From: Salarias fasciatus
Lineage: Eukaryota; Chordata; Actinopteri; Blenniiformes; Blenniidae
DNA: 64,000 bases
Reading direction: 5' to 3'
Assembly: GCF_902148845.1 (NCBI RefSeq)
Contig: NC_043757.1
Location: forward strand, 17,721,842 to 17,785,841
Shown here: piece after piece, positions 38,374 to 49,459 of the stretch
Layout of the letters: each line of letters starts with the position of its first letter
Position numbering within the stretch: position 1 is the stretch's first letter
Made by a program: the position numbers and the translations under genes
The notes under the pieces: model-generated
Seen by the model: only the letters and a program-made list of their open reading frames with translations
Databases searched by the model: none
What the model was told of the DNA's origin: nothing

Positions 38374-40955
38374 CAGGGAGAGAGAGAGAGAGGGGTCAAG
38401 GGTCAGCGGGGGTCTAAACCCCACAAATCAAGTAAGAATGAGCTGAATGTGACTCGAAATCATTTCACACAATGGAGCATGTTGTAAAACAGAATGAAAC
38501 AAAAATATTACACACGGATAAAATCTGTTTTTTGGAGAAAACTTTACGTTGAAGTAAAAATAACATAACGAAAATGTTAAAATGAATATGAAAAACACAT
38601 GTTGCCCATTTTCTAAGATGCATTTTCCCACTTGGATTTACAGGGATGCGGCACTGATCCACTATGAACAGGTGTGTAAGTTTATGTTTTCTGTTGTTTT
38701 TTGTATGAAAATGATCACAGGTTACATCTCAGAGGCTGTTAGAGAACTTTGTGCCTGACTTTTCACATCCTGATCAGTGTGGACACGGTGAACAATGAGA
38801 AAGCAGATGAGCTGCAGTCATTCAGGTCTAGTACTCAAGTACTACACTTCAAATAATATTATAAAAAGAGTATGTGCATTTTGTTTTACATTGCATTTTC
38901 CTAAAAGCCACATTTGGAAGCATTTTTGGATATAAATATGACAGCAGATGCTGTTACTTCTCTTAATGAGAGCTTACAGGAAGGATCTCTCAGGTGTTTC
39001 AGGCTCACAAACATGAACCGCACGCTGAAGCTTCTGGTGGTTTTTCAGATGTTAAATTAATCTCTCGGCTTGCATTCTGCCACATTGTAACACGGAAACT
39101 TGCTGGAACGGCACTGGCCTGTTACAGCGCACACACCTGGTCTCCTGCTCCAATGTCCTCCTCCTTTCTGTCCACATGGACGCCCTGGGCAATGTCTGGA
39201 CTCTGCTGCTCCAGAGCCACCAGCACGTTACACGTCTTGTAATCAAACCCTGCAGGGGCGAAGTGAAACAGCGGTCAGACGGCAGGCGGCGGGAACACAT
39301 GGTTTTATTCCGCCGCGTGTTGAAAACACGGCTTCACCTTTGTCTGAGTTGTCATAGCCGATGTGCTTGATGGCGTCTCTCACCACCTTCTGATAGTCCA
39401 CATTGGCCCGGGACGTGATCTCTCCGCAGAGCAGCACCATGCCGGTCTTACACACCGTCTCTGTTCACACCATCAACACAATATGTGATTTGTACACAAT
39501 ACTTCAAAGGTTCAAATGTTCAAAAGTTACGTCCTCTGGTCATTCATGAAATGACAGAAAGGCCTTCCCCCCCGTCTCTCTCTCTTTCTCTCTCCCTCTC
39601 TGGATTCTGACTGGCTTACCACAGGCCACTTTGGCGTCAGGGTCCTGGCTCAGATGTGCGTCCAGGACAGCATCACTGATCTGGTCACAGATCTTGTCTT
39701 TAGAGAAACAGAAAGCAGAGACTCTGCTGTTAGTAAATTCAGAGTTACGCCGAGACGAGGCCTGCTTGGAAGCCAGACTGCAGATTAAGAAACATTTCGA
39801 TTATAAAACATTTAAACGTGATTATGTTGCCACGAGAATCAATTCAAACAGAGGATATATCTCTGGAAGGTCGGATCCTGTCGCCTCAGACAGACAGAGC
39901 GCTGGATTGAGTTTTATCCGTGTGGTTTGTGAGCAGCAGCCTAACAATGGCTCAGCTTCATTCATCTCCTACTGCTGAGGCAATGTGATGCACAGGTTAC
40001 ATCAGAAACAGCATCCAGCTCCATTAATACCGCAGCAACTGTTTATTACTGTTTATCTTAATGTCTGGACAGTAAAGAGCGGCCGCTATCTGTGGGAACG
40101 GCGCAGGCCTCAAAGTTGTGTTATCAAGGAGAAAAGGTGTTTTGGCAAGGTCACGCTTCTCTGGGACTGGCACAAAAAATGGAAATGCAGCAGGTTTAAC
40201 AAGAAAACCTGGCTTCAAATAGCCTGCACTGTTTTTTTAATATCAAACACAGATTCTAATATCAACAGTATCTTCAAATAGACATAAAAACACACGCGGA
40301 CGGTTGTTTTGTGAAGTCAGCAGTTCTGTATGAACCAGTTTGCTGCTTATTCTTCATTTTTTTGAGTGTTTCAACTGCTTAATGACATTTAAATATCCTT
40401 TATAAACAAAGAAACTTCACATAATCCAAAAATCAGGTTGTGATGCAAAGATCAGGCACTTCCCAGCAGAGCAGCTTTACATAATACAGGAACCACTATC
40501 TCTGGAAATCTGCACACCTGCATTTACTACTATCGATTTCCCTCAGAGGACTTTGTGAAGTTACATATTTGTGAAGCGATAACGACACACTGACACGAGC
40601 AGGGAGGCGGGTGGATGTGCGGGCGGGTCTAAAGACCGCCGTGATCGGGACAGAGTGCACCTCAGCGTTGTGTTGGAAGTCAGACGGGCTGCCGCCGCTG
40701 TGTGTGACAAGTGGAGCTACTTCGAACTGTAAAAGCTTCACAAAACTTCTGAAGTCTCAGATATGAGAAAATGTCTCACAGAGCAACTTTAAATCACACA
40801 GAAGTTTTGTTTGTTTGATTAGTCTTGTTGATTAAAGAGGATGAAACATATTATTCACATTTAGATTTGCCAACATGAAACTAGAATCCCAGAATCTGCC
40901 TGTTTTCTGTTTCTTTCTTGAACTTAAGGATGCAACCTTACACCCGGCTGTCACT

Positions 40956-40993
<38 letters not shown>

Positions 40994-41410
40994 CACACAG
41001 CTGCCCATCAGTGAGAGTGAGGGGGCAGTAAACACATGTTGCTGTGAATGGAATACCAGCCATGCTCGGAGAGTAGTAACGCCACGGCACTACATTTTGG
41101 ACATGTGGATTCCAACTTGTACGAAAGTTCAACACGTGGGTGTCGGTCTCATGACAAAATAACAACACACTCAGGATGTACAGTTAAAATCGGAGAATAT
41201 TCAAATCCAACGTTTTTCTTGAATGAGGTTTTTTTTTAAGGGGGTAGTTTGTTTTGATTTCAGCTGCTGTGGATTATTTATTTATCTAGAGACTTGTGAT
41301 CACAGGTGGGTTCACAGGTAGCCGGAGTTGGCAGAAGACTCACCTGGATGTCCTTCTCCTACGGACTCTGAGGTGAACATGAAAGATCCATCTTCCAACA
41401 GATCACTCAT
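37012..41410 (-). CDS. mat1a: S-adenosylmethionine synthetase, MAT1A type, 387 aa
   Basis: Makes AdoMet from methionine and ATP. Ten coding exons in transcript order: 41410-41344, 39697-39620, 39460-39338, 39249-39137, 38370-38227, 38146-38021, 37951-37859, 37781-37599, 37510-37377 and 37114-37012 (1164 nt, all phases agree). Diagnostic motifs are GHPDK at residues 20-24, GAGDQG at 123-128 and GGGAFSGKD at 270-278. Assignment to MAT1A rests on [10 protein letters not shown] and the C-terminal WEVPKKLVF, where MAT2A has AKTGMILLAG and ...KKLKY. It is about 8 residues shorter than human MAT1A at the N-terminus. At residue 112 it has Gly where mammalian MAT1A has the nitrosylatable Cys near 120/121. 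The donor after 38021 is GTGCAG, weak. Human 10q23.1 also links MAT1A to PRXL2A. Confidence 0.95.
37278..37291 (-). promoter_or_regulatory. Consensus CTCF motif in the last mat1a intron
   Basis: The minus strand reads CCACCAGGTGGCAG, an exact match to the vertebrate CTCF core consensus. It lies in the intron between exons 37377 and 37114. Confidence 0.6.
40958..40990. repeat. (CA)n microsatellite in mat1a intron 1
   Basis: About 15 CA units between the first two coding exons of mat1a. The rest of this ~1.6 kb intron shows nothing I can assign. Confidence 0.9.
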
Positions 41411-41597
41411 TTTGCCTACGGGTGCGCCTGCAAGGTTGTCTCAGTTCCCACCCGGTGAACAGTCCACACAGGTCTGAAGGTGGATTTATATTCCTGCCGG
41501 TTCTCTTCACCAGAGAAATGAAGATCGGGAGGCCGACAGCCCTGCAGCCAACACGGCGTCTGTGCTACAAAACTCCACGTCTGTGTCCACATGGCCC

Positions 41598-41608
41598 AAT
41601 ATATATGG
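41598..41608 (-). promoter_or_regulatory. mat1a: Candidate mat1a TATA box
   Basis: The minus strand reads CCATATATATTGG about 190 bases upstream of the ATG at 41410, allowing a 5' UTR of roughly 160 bases. A CA/CG repeat (41636-41701) lies just upstream. Placement is inference. Confidence 0.45.
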
Positions 41609-41635
41609 CCAAGGGAGCACATGCATGCCCACCCA

Positions 41636-41654
41636 CTCACACTCACACTCACAC

Positions 41655-41689
<35 letters not shown>

Positions 41690-41701
41690 TGCACACACAC
41701 A
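41636..41701. repeat. (CA)n microsatellite with CG core
   Basis: Compound CA repeat with a central CGCGCG, immediately upstream of the presumed mat1a promoter. Confidence 0.9.
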
Positions 41702-42345
41702 CTATGTGATTCCACGGGACAGTCCATTCCAGGGGGGAGTGGATGATGGGAGGGAATTTCAGCTCATGGAAACTGCTTGTTAACCCCTTGTGCGCAGCAT
41801 AAAGCCCGAGTGTGTGTTTATAGCCATACTTCAGGGCGTGATGCTGAGCAGAAGCAGGATTGTGGAATTAAAAAAAAAAAAAAAAAAGGAAGGGTTTCCC
41901 CTCCTGGCCGGTCACCCCGGTGGGGCAGCTGGGACCCGGCCAGGTCAGGACTACCTATGGACAGAGAGCGGGACAGGAAGGGGGGGGCTGCTGTCCCCGG
42001 CACAAATGAAGCAAAATCAACTATGTAAAGAGTTTAAGTGTTAAGTGTGTGTCAAGTGAAGTGCATCACTGGGGATCATGCTTTTAAGTCAAGTAGTAGC
42101 ACCTAATACTTCAATCGGACAATACTATCTCAATTTTTAATTCTTTAACACCTGTTATTAGTGTATTTCTGTGCTATTGGAAAAAGTGATTGAGTTTTGA
42201 TTATTAATGAAACTATATTTCGTTGAAATATTGAAGAAAAATTAAGTCATGTCACTTACGTGTGAAATGTTAATCTGAAAAAAAAATTATTGAAGCATGA
42301 AAGAAAGAAAATAAAAATATCTGTATTTCAATACAGCTCAATATA

Positions 42346-43078
42346 ATGAGTTACTCCCAGTCACTGTCAGTAATCAGCTTTCAGGCAGACAGTCACCTGC
42401 TTTCTGAATGTGTTTTTCTGTCTCAGTCGCGGCCTGAGGCGCTTGTCTTTGAGCAGAAAGTAGCGAGTCATTTCCTGCGTGAAGATCAAATAATGAAGAT
42501 AAGACCTTCAGATATCTCCGAGCCTCTCAGGTGACTCAGTGTCTGTTTTTACAGAGAATCACAGAATGCAAAGAACTGCTGTTGGTGAGGGATGCCTAAA
42601 AGTGTACACACACGGTGTGTGTTAGAGCAAATATACACCTGTACAATCACACAGATTTTGTACCTTATCATACAATAAAGTTCAGCCTGAAGTCAAAGTT
42701 AAATATAAATGTCTTTTTACTTGCAACATAGAAATCTCCTTCATTCATCTGACTCTGATTTCAGTCTTTGCCTGATCAGATGAGAAGTTTAACAAGTTAA
42801 AGGACTTGACCTAAAGGCTCATTTTCAAGAAATTTGATAAGGAGGGAAAAAAAATCTTAATCACAACTATAACAACACCAACCAGAGAATCAGTAAATGT
42901 AGCAACTATGAAACGCCTCTTTTTTGTAATTGATTTTTACTGCAAGTCTGGGAGTAACCTTTTTTTTTTTTGTTTGTTTCAGAGCATTTGTAAATGCAGC
43001 CTACTGTACGCGTTCAGGCCTGCAGAACTTTGGACCTCCGGACGACGAGATCTGTGATAGTTTATACAATCAACTGTG
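42346..43078 (+). CDS. 3' end of a small unrecognised gene (two coding exons)
   Basis: The exon 42427-42532 has an acceptor (TCTGTCTCAG) and donor (AG|GTGACT), and joins 42983-43078 (acceptor TTTGTTTCAG) in phase. The joined frame reads protein-like sequence (RPEALVFEQKVASHFLRE ... GLQNFGPPDDEICDSLYNQL) and ends in TGA at 43076-43078. AATAAA follows at 43131-43136. The first exon also stays open back to an ATG at 42346, which would give a 93-residue protein without any upstream exon; otherwise earlier exons remain to be found. I do not recognise the family. It does not resemble DYDC1 or DYDC2, which occupy this slot in human. Confidence 0.5.
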
Positions 43079-43130
43079 ACTCTGCAGCGGTGACTTGATT
43101 TGTGGATAAACGTCAGGCCGCACATAAAAC

Positions 43131-43136
43131 AATAAA
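43131..43136 (+). terminator. Poly(A) signal of the small unrecognised gene
   Basis: AATAAA 53 bases after the TGA, in the expected position for a short 3' UTR. Confidence 0.55.
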
Positions 43137-43204
43137 GACTGCATTTACAGAAGAAAATGCAAATTTCTAGGTTTCTAGAGCAGCTTCCTGAGAAAAAAAG
43201 GCGG

Positions 43205-43276
43205 CTGACAGTTTCCTTCTAGGATTAATAAAGTATTACTATTCTATTCTATTCTGTTCTGTTGTATTCTATTCTA
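43205..43276 (+). mobile_element. LINE-like 3' end with (TATTC)n tail
   Basis: TTCTAGGATTAATAAAGTATT followed by a (TATTC)n run resembles the 3' ends of fish non-LTR elements, which close with AATAAAGT-type sequence and a short tandem repeat. No coding part is present. A plain microsatellite is the alternative. Confidence 0.4.
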
Positions 43277-43613
43277 CACAGAGAACACATTTTGTTCTGT
43301 GATTTCCACCTCAGGTAAATGTTGATTAATAAATAGCTAAAACTGACATAGTTTTATATTTGATTCCTGGATTAAGATAAAAACTTATTATCCGGAGTAG
43401 CTAAGTGAAAGTAAAAGAGTAACAGATTAAGCTTGTTACCTAAAAGAAACCATCCAGTAGTTGGAAAAATCAAGTCTATTGTCAAGTTATCACTGCAATT
43501 TGTAAAACTGCAAACCTCATCATTTCAGGTTTTCAGTCTGAACATTTCGTGGGGTCACCTCTCCAGTTGTCACATAAATGCGTCAAGAGGGACGGCTGTA
43601 CGCGGGGACACAA

Positions 43614-43626
43614 AGGTCAGAGGTCA
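43614..43626 (+). promoter_or_regulatory. Perfect DR1 nuclear-receptor site
   Basis: AGGTCAGAGGTCA preceded by CAA: two perfect half-sites separated by one base, the class bound by HNF4 and PPAR-RXR. It lies about 2.2 kb upstream of mat1a, a liver gene in vertebrates. Confidence 0.55.
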
Positions 43627-44204
43627 GCGATCCTCCACCAACACGAACTAGATCAAACTGGAGAAGACCTGAAAGTCCTGGCCGATGCTTAAAGGGGACG
43701 GGGAGCCAGTGAGCGGCCTCTGGATGATACACCTCTGTTTGTTTTGGCCAGATGAGAGTCTGCTGGCCGCGATGAAAACACTCAAGACGCCGCGCTGGTA
43801 ACGTGCGCACACGTGAACGTCCAGAACTGTGTGGTTTGCCTCAGAGAGCCGGTTAATGAGTGACCAGGACATTTTTTTCCCCCCCCTTCAACACTAACAA
43901 GATAACTATTATCAGAGCTTTAACAGCATGTCAGAATAAAGTGTGAAGCAGGAACAGTGTAAATATATGAAGGCTGACTATAAACTGATAATAAATCAAT
44001 TCATGCCAATTACAATTTGCATGTATATCAATTATTTATTGATATAGTTTACTCAGTACATAAACTGACATATAAAAGTAAATTAAAGCTTAGATCCATT
44101 AATATTTTATAATGCTTCAACCGATTTTAGGCGGAGGGTTCCTGGAGCTGTCCCCGATAACGGCTGAAGGCAGGATGCACGCTGAAACTGTTCGCCATCC
44201 ATCA

Positions 44205-44290
44205 CCAGGTAAACACACAGAGAGACACAACCACAGTCGCACAGAGAAGGCCGAAGCACCGGGAGAGAAAATGCAAACTCCACGCGGAAG
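44205..44290 (-). mobile_element. SINE fragment, minus orientation
   Basis: ACAGAGAGACACAACCACAG and GAGAAAATGCAAACTCCACG are minus-strand body words of the common fish SINE. The copy is partial. Confidence 0.5.
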
Positions 44291-44924
44291 AGCGTCCGAG
44301 CTTGACCTTGAACTTGAGCCGAGGACGTTCTCACTGTGAGGTGAGGCTTTTTACCACAGGGCGATATTATTTTATCACGAGGACAAGTAGTTCCCCGGAA
44401 AATAAGAGGCTGTAATAATTTATTGTTGATGATTTATAGCACTTATAAATATTTGAAGTCCTCACAATAGCTCCCTAACAACGAAGATGTAGAGATATAA
44501 TAACAATGAGAAATGCTGTGTAACAATGACTTTCAAATAATGACTGATATGAGATCATTAATCTACAAAACGGCACTCAGACGTCGCATTTACGCCACTC
44601 GTACACTGCTCCTCCATTCACAAACGTCGACAGTGAAGTGAAGTGGCAGACCTGAAGCGGTTACAGCTCCTCTATCTGAGTTCAACAGGTCAGCGTAAAG
44701 TGACGAGTTTATGAAACCTACTGCGGAAACACGACAGATAAAGTTCAAATCCCCCTGAACCTTCGTCCACACAGCCGTTGGGCCCCTCGGATTCTGAAAA
44801 TAATAAAAGTTTCACTTGCTTCAGTGGGTTTAGATCTTCCTCTACGGAAGAGCCCAGCGAGGGCATTACAGCCTGTTCACGCCATCATTTTGATAGAAAA
44901 GCCACGGGACGGCGTGTCCTCCTT

Positions 44925-45300
44925 CCGTCTGATTGGCTGTGTGTAAACTGTGTCACGCTGAACCCCGTTGTCTCCCAATTTAAAAGCCGGGGTCGGGGTT
45001 TCAGGGTTACAGTGCAGCTCGAGGGCCGGTCGGACTCAAACTCGACTGAACAGGTTGAGATAGCGGGCCCGCGGCGGCGGCGGGGGCCGTTAACACCTGT
45101 TTGTTGTTCCTCGGGTTCAAGGCCGCGCGGCGGAGCGCGGGTTTTGCCTCTGTGCTCGTTTGGTTTCCAGCCAGTTTCATCTGGATGGCAGTCAGAGCGG
45201 GCAGGAGAAGCTGGAATCTTGCGGGACAAACGTGTTCGATCGATTTTGGCGGCGACTCGTGTGTACCGGCCGTTACATAAGAATTTGCATGTCAATAAAC
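44925..45300 (+). other. Orphan CpG island with promoter-like elements and AATAAA
   Basis: An inverted CCAAT box (GATTGGCT, 44931), a TATA-like TTTAAAAG (44979-44986), a strongly GC-rich block (about 45000-45150) and AATAAA (45294-45299) are arranged like a compact intronless transcription unit. An open frame crosses it on the plus strand (44778-45443) and another on the minus strand, but neither resembles a protein I know; GC richness alone favours long open frames. It could also be a promoter for a neighbouring gene. No known structured RNA was matched by eye. Confidence 0.35.
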
Positions 45301-45449
45301 AGCAGATACTGCCAAGCGCTTTGTCACCTGAATTATCTCACAGTGTATTAATAGGTATTTCTCCTTATCAGTGCTTTTCAGTGACTTTTACAGCCTCTCA
45401 ATTGAAATCCCGAAATCTTATCTTTATTTTCCTGGTGGTATAAACGTTG

Positions 45450-45625
45450 CCGCACTGTTGCCTCACAGCAGGAACACGCCCGGTTTGAATCCGGTTGGGG
45501 GGGGGTCTCTCTCTGCGTGGAGCTTGCATGTTCTCCCTGTGTGGGTCACAGGGTCAGTCTACTCTGCCTGTAAGCATGAATATGCATGTGACTGTCTATG
45601 TGTGAACCCCGGCTTCCCCCCTGAA
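45450..45625 (+). mobile_element. tRNA-derived fish SINE, mostly full body
   Basis: In order: GCACTGTTGCCTCACAGCAG, GGTTTGAATCCGG (B-box-like), CTGCGTGGAGCTTGCATGTT, CTCCCTGTGTGGGT, then TGTGACTGTCTATGTG. This is the best-preserved copy of the family in the window. Confidence 0.75.
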
Positions 45626-45649
45626 TGAGATAAAGAGGACGGGTGTTTT

Positions 45650-47700
45650 CACCTGAAAACTGTGTCCATCGTCTTTAAGTACGTTTTCACAAGATAAAAA
45701 TATATAAAATTGCCAATTTACTTCTTCACAGTTATTTATATTCTCTTTCTTAACATAAGAAACTATCTCTGCTGTGCATTACAAAAAACAAGAGCTAAAA
45801 GTAGTAGTTGTTTTTTTTCCCCTCTCAAATGTAAAGAGACAGTAGTCACTATAGTACTCTCTGTTCTTTTACTACATCCCGCATTGCTCTTTGATTGGCT
45901 TCGTCGTACTATAAGAATCTGACATGTCGACCAATGCCTGTGAACAACAACACCACTCAGGAGGTGGGGAGCAGATCCTGAGCTGTGATTGGCTGCTGGT
46001 GCCTCCCACCATGCCTCCCACTCCTCACAGGAGCCGCGTTAGTCCAAGATGAGCGTTCCTGTTATCGGTGTGTTTGCATGTATGGAACTTGAAGAAAGCG
46101 AGAGAAAAAAAAAAAAGGAAAAAAACAATGGCCTCACATGACCTGCAAAAACAAGACTTTTCAGTGTGACGTGTGAAACATTTACAAGAAACTGACTGAA
46201 TGAAGACCGTTTATAACTGATGGCTGCAGGAAATCTCACCACATGCTCCCTTTTCTTTGCACATTTTCTAAAGCATGTCACAGTGTTTAAATTCACTCTC
46301 AATACGACTAAAAGTGAGCAGAGGTCCGAGCAGAGGAGGCAGAGGGAGCACAGCAGCTGGGCTGGTGGAGTGACATCCTACCCTGCTCCTACTCTCTATT
46401 CCAGCCCATTTTGGACCCTCAGCACATTCCTCTACGCGATGACTGAGACATAAACGACGACCACACCACTCCAGCATGTAGCTGCTTCTCATTTCAGTGT
46501 AAGACAATGGGTTCAAGGACACGTTGCAGAGAAATGCCATGATGAAAACAAAAAAAGCAAAAGGAATATTTTTCATATTTCAGATCAATTTCATTGAAAT
46601 TGTGAGTGTACTCAGTAGATAACTTAGTATATATTTGACAGAGGCTTGAGTAAAATCACTCACTTCTCACTCCGACTCACAAAAGTACATCCAAGCACTC
46701 CTTAACTTCAGTGACAGGAGGGTTTGTAATTCATTAACTAACTAATTAATGCACCTTCACATCAGACGCACGTGAACCTCTGCACACTGTTTGTAGATCA
46801 GTCATCCAGAGCAGCCGCCGCTGCACGCAGTTACAAACACAACCATGAAACACAGAGAGTGTGTTTTCTATACTCTGTAACCATAAAAAGTAATAAATCT
46901 CCTTAAAGACATCGTTTCACTGTGGAAGTGTGCAAGTTTCGACATAACATTGACCTACATGGACATTAGACATTACAGACAAGACAACAGAGCTGACACA
47001 CTCTGTGACACAGCGAGCATTAGGATTGATTTTAAAGCCGTTGTACATCAATTAATGGGAAGCTGTGTTAATATGGTACAGAGAAACTAGAGTTGGAACA
47101 TCTTATTAAAGATGCATGTGAGACAAGTTAAAGTCTTAGATGCTATCTGAAGGTGATAAAACTGAAGCGTCCACATCATGGGTGTGTTGTTCTCACCACT
47201 CTCCTGCAGGAGTCAGCCTCGCTCTATAAGATGGAGTATAAACCAGGTGCCCATTCAGACTTATGCTCTGCTGGCAAACCATTAAAATTCCAAATCAAAC
47301 AAAGGCAGGGTTATTCTAATCTTTAAAATAAACCAAAGACATCATAAGCAAACTTTATTTTAAAAAAAATAAAAGAAGGTTTGCTTAAATATGATATAAT
47401 ATGATACTTAGAAATGATGAAAGTTATGTACAATATTTGTCAGTGTGGGAAGCTTTCATGTGAATCAGAGCAAATCAGTGATGATACAAATCATTCAGAG
47501 ACTCGGCTGCTGACGGCTGAATGGTCCACTGAGAACCTGGTACTCAGGATTCAGCTGCATATGAGCCTTGTTTCACTGGAGTCTCTGAGGAATTCCTATC
47601 ATGTTTGGGTCACATAAGCAAAGCTTTCCCTGTGATTGGCTTGATCTGAGTTTAGAGGGCTTAAGGGGGCTGCTAGAAAACATCAGATCCCTCCACATTA
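45650..47700. other. Intergenic stretch before the SelU pair
   Basis: No coding exon was supported. GATTGGCT (inverted CCAAT) occurs near 45894, 45984 and 47634. A SelU copy 1 non-coding exon probably ends at 47718, before the donor GTGAGT. Confidence 0.4.
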
Positions 47701-47944
47701 GCAGCAAGGCACAGTCTGGTGAGTCGCAACTTTTGACACCATTCTCTAATTTCTAAATCTATTTCTTCATAAAAACTTGATTATTTGTTTTTGTGGCATG
47801 GGCGATTGCACTTCTGTACGCTGAGAACTAAACAATTTGTTGTGTTCGGTATTCCTCTCATCAAATGTGACGATTACGAAGAAGTCGATGTATTTCATCA
47901 AACTCTAAGTTAATTATAGATTTTGCACCTGCTTTGTGTTGAAG

Positions 47945-48055
47945 ATGACTGTGCAACCAGCTGAGGACCATGGTGACTGTGGCCACAGCCCTGAAGGCGA
48001 TGGGCCTGTTCGTAGCGGAGCTCATCAGCTCCTTCACAGACTGGTTTCAGACTAA
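47945..48055 (+). promoter_or_regulatory. Upstream ORF overlapping the SelU copy 1 start
   Basis: ATG 47945 opens a 36-codon frame ending in TAA at 48053-48055, overlapping the main ATG at 47970 (context ACCATGG) in another frame. It begins right after a candidate acceptor (TTGAAG). Confidence 0.45.
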
Positions 48056-49233
48056 ACCAGAATGGGCCAACATAAAAGTGTTGGAGGACACAGAGCTGAA
48101 GACCACTGGGGGCGGTGAGTCCCGAAACTAAAAACACTTCCAGATCTTTATGGAATCAAGTTACAAGATATCTCTCTTCAAATGCAGCAGATTGTTTTCC
48201 TCTGAAAAGGCTTTGAGCTGAGATGTCTGATTAGACAGAAGAAGAAAAACAGAGAGAGACACAACAGCCACGCTCTGATCTCTGAATTTACTCTGACTAA
48301 AATAGATTCATGCAAAACCAAACCTGTTCAGAAGTAGAGTTGCATGCCAGATCTAGCAGCAATTAAAGGTCACACATTACTGAATGTGAGAGACAGGAGT
48401 CATCCTTTTTGGAATATTGTGATTTTGCTGTGATTTTCAGTCCATGAGCGACACAAGGCCAAAACTCTGTGGGAGAAGACTGGTGCAGTGGTCATGGTTG
48501 TGCGACGACCTGGATGATTGTTGTGCAGAGAGGTATGAGATGATAGAGATGACATGTTTTTGTGATACGAGAGCTGTTTAACTTTCAGTTTGGTGTTTGA
48601 TCCTGTCCTTGATTCTCCCTGCAGGAGGCTGCGGAGCTGTCCTCTCTGAAGTCCCAGCTGCAGGATCTGGAAGTTCCTCTGTTTGCCGTGGTGAAGGAAA
48701 ACCTCGGCAAAGAGCTGGACTGCTTCAAGAAGTACTTCACTGGGAAGGTCTATCTGGATCAGCAGGTCTGCTCTGTGCAAAGTCCTCCCATACACAGGGC
48801 TTGCATTTTCTTTCAATGAAAATTTTCAGGGTTACAAAATTTAAGCCAATAAGCTGCTTTTGTATTACTCTCTTAGAGAAATTTCTACGGTCCTCAAGAG
48901 AGGTGGATGCTGTTCTCTGTGTTTCTGCGTGTTGGACTGTGGAGGAACCTCTGGAGGGCCTACCGGAAGGGCTTCGGGGGAAACTTAAGAGGCGAAGGAC
49001 TTGTCCTTGGAGGAGTCTTTGTCATTGGGCCTGGAGATCAGGTTGACTGCAACAGAAAATAAAAAACATTTAAAGACAAAAGTATCTGAATGTTTTCAGG
49101 GGTAATGAAAGATGGTGCTATTTTCACGCAGGGTATCCTCCTGGAGCACCGCGAGAAGGAGTTTGGAGACAAAGTGAATATGCTGGCGGTTCTCCGGACA
49201 GCTCGCCAGATGAAAGACGCTTTGGCAAGATAG
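47970..49233 (+). CDS. selenou1: Selenoprotein U1 / PRXL2A-like, tandem copy 1, 214 aa with Sec74
   Basis: Peroxiredoxin-like thioredoxin-fold redox protein. Five coding exons: 47970-48114, 48441-48532, 48625-48765, 48877-49041 and 49132-49233 (645 nt). The TGA at 48515-48517 is in frame at residue 74, in RRPG-U-LLCRE; human PRXL2A has Cys there in RRPGCFLCREE, and fish members of this family are known selenoproteins. The protein continues after it with full family similarity (YGPQ, RVGLW, GEGLVLGGVFVIG, ILLEHREKEFGDKV), so the TGA is read as selenocysteine. A SECIS lies in the 3' UTR. The N-terminus differs from the family's MGMWSxGxGA start, although the first exon has the same coding length as in copy 2. 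Donors GTCTGC and GTTGAC after exons 3 and 4 are weak. An in-frame TGA just upstream (47946) fixes the start. Confidence 0.92.
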
Positions 49234-49242
49234 ACTTGGATT

Positions 49243-49248
49243 AATAAA
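49243..49248 (+). terminator. Proximal poly(A) signal, SelU copy 1
   Basis: AATAAA begins 9 nt after the stop and lies 220 bases before the SECIS. A distal AATAAA at 49613-49618 lies after it. Use of the proximal signal would give an mRNA without SECIS. Confidence 0.5.
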
Positions 49249-49459
49249 TGACTGCACTATCTGTGTGTGGCGTTATGTCATAGCGAGTGCATGCATGTTT
49301 CAGTCTGTGCTGTAACACAGGAGTTATCTGCATCCCTTTCATCATTACCATGCACATGTTGCTACTACGAAGAATAAGATAAAACTCTGGATACATCTAG
49401 GATCTGCAGACACATGTTGCATTCTCATTGCTCATTGCTTATTATGTAGAGGCGATTTG

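Noticed and set aside
44778-45443. 221-codon plus-strand frame as a protein gene
   Set aside because: No recognisable domain; its length is explained by the GC-rich island. Kept only as a candidate transcription unit.
48515-48517. Reading the TGA in SelU copy 1 (and 54177-54179 in copy 2) as a pseudogene stop
   Set aside because: Both occur at the same family redox position, all other frames and splice phases are intact, and each gene has its own SECIS.
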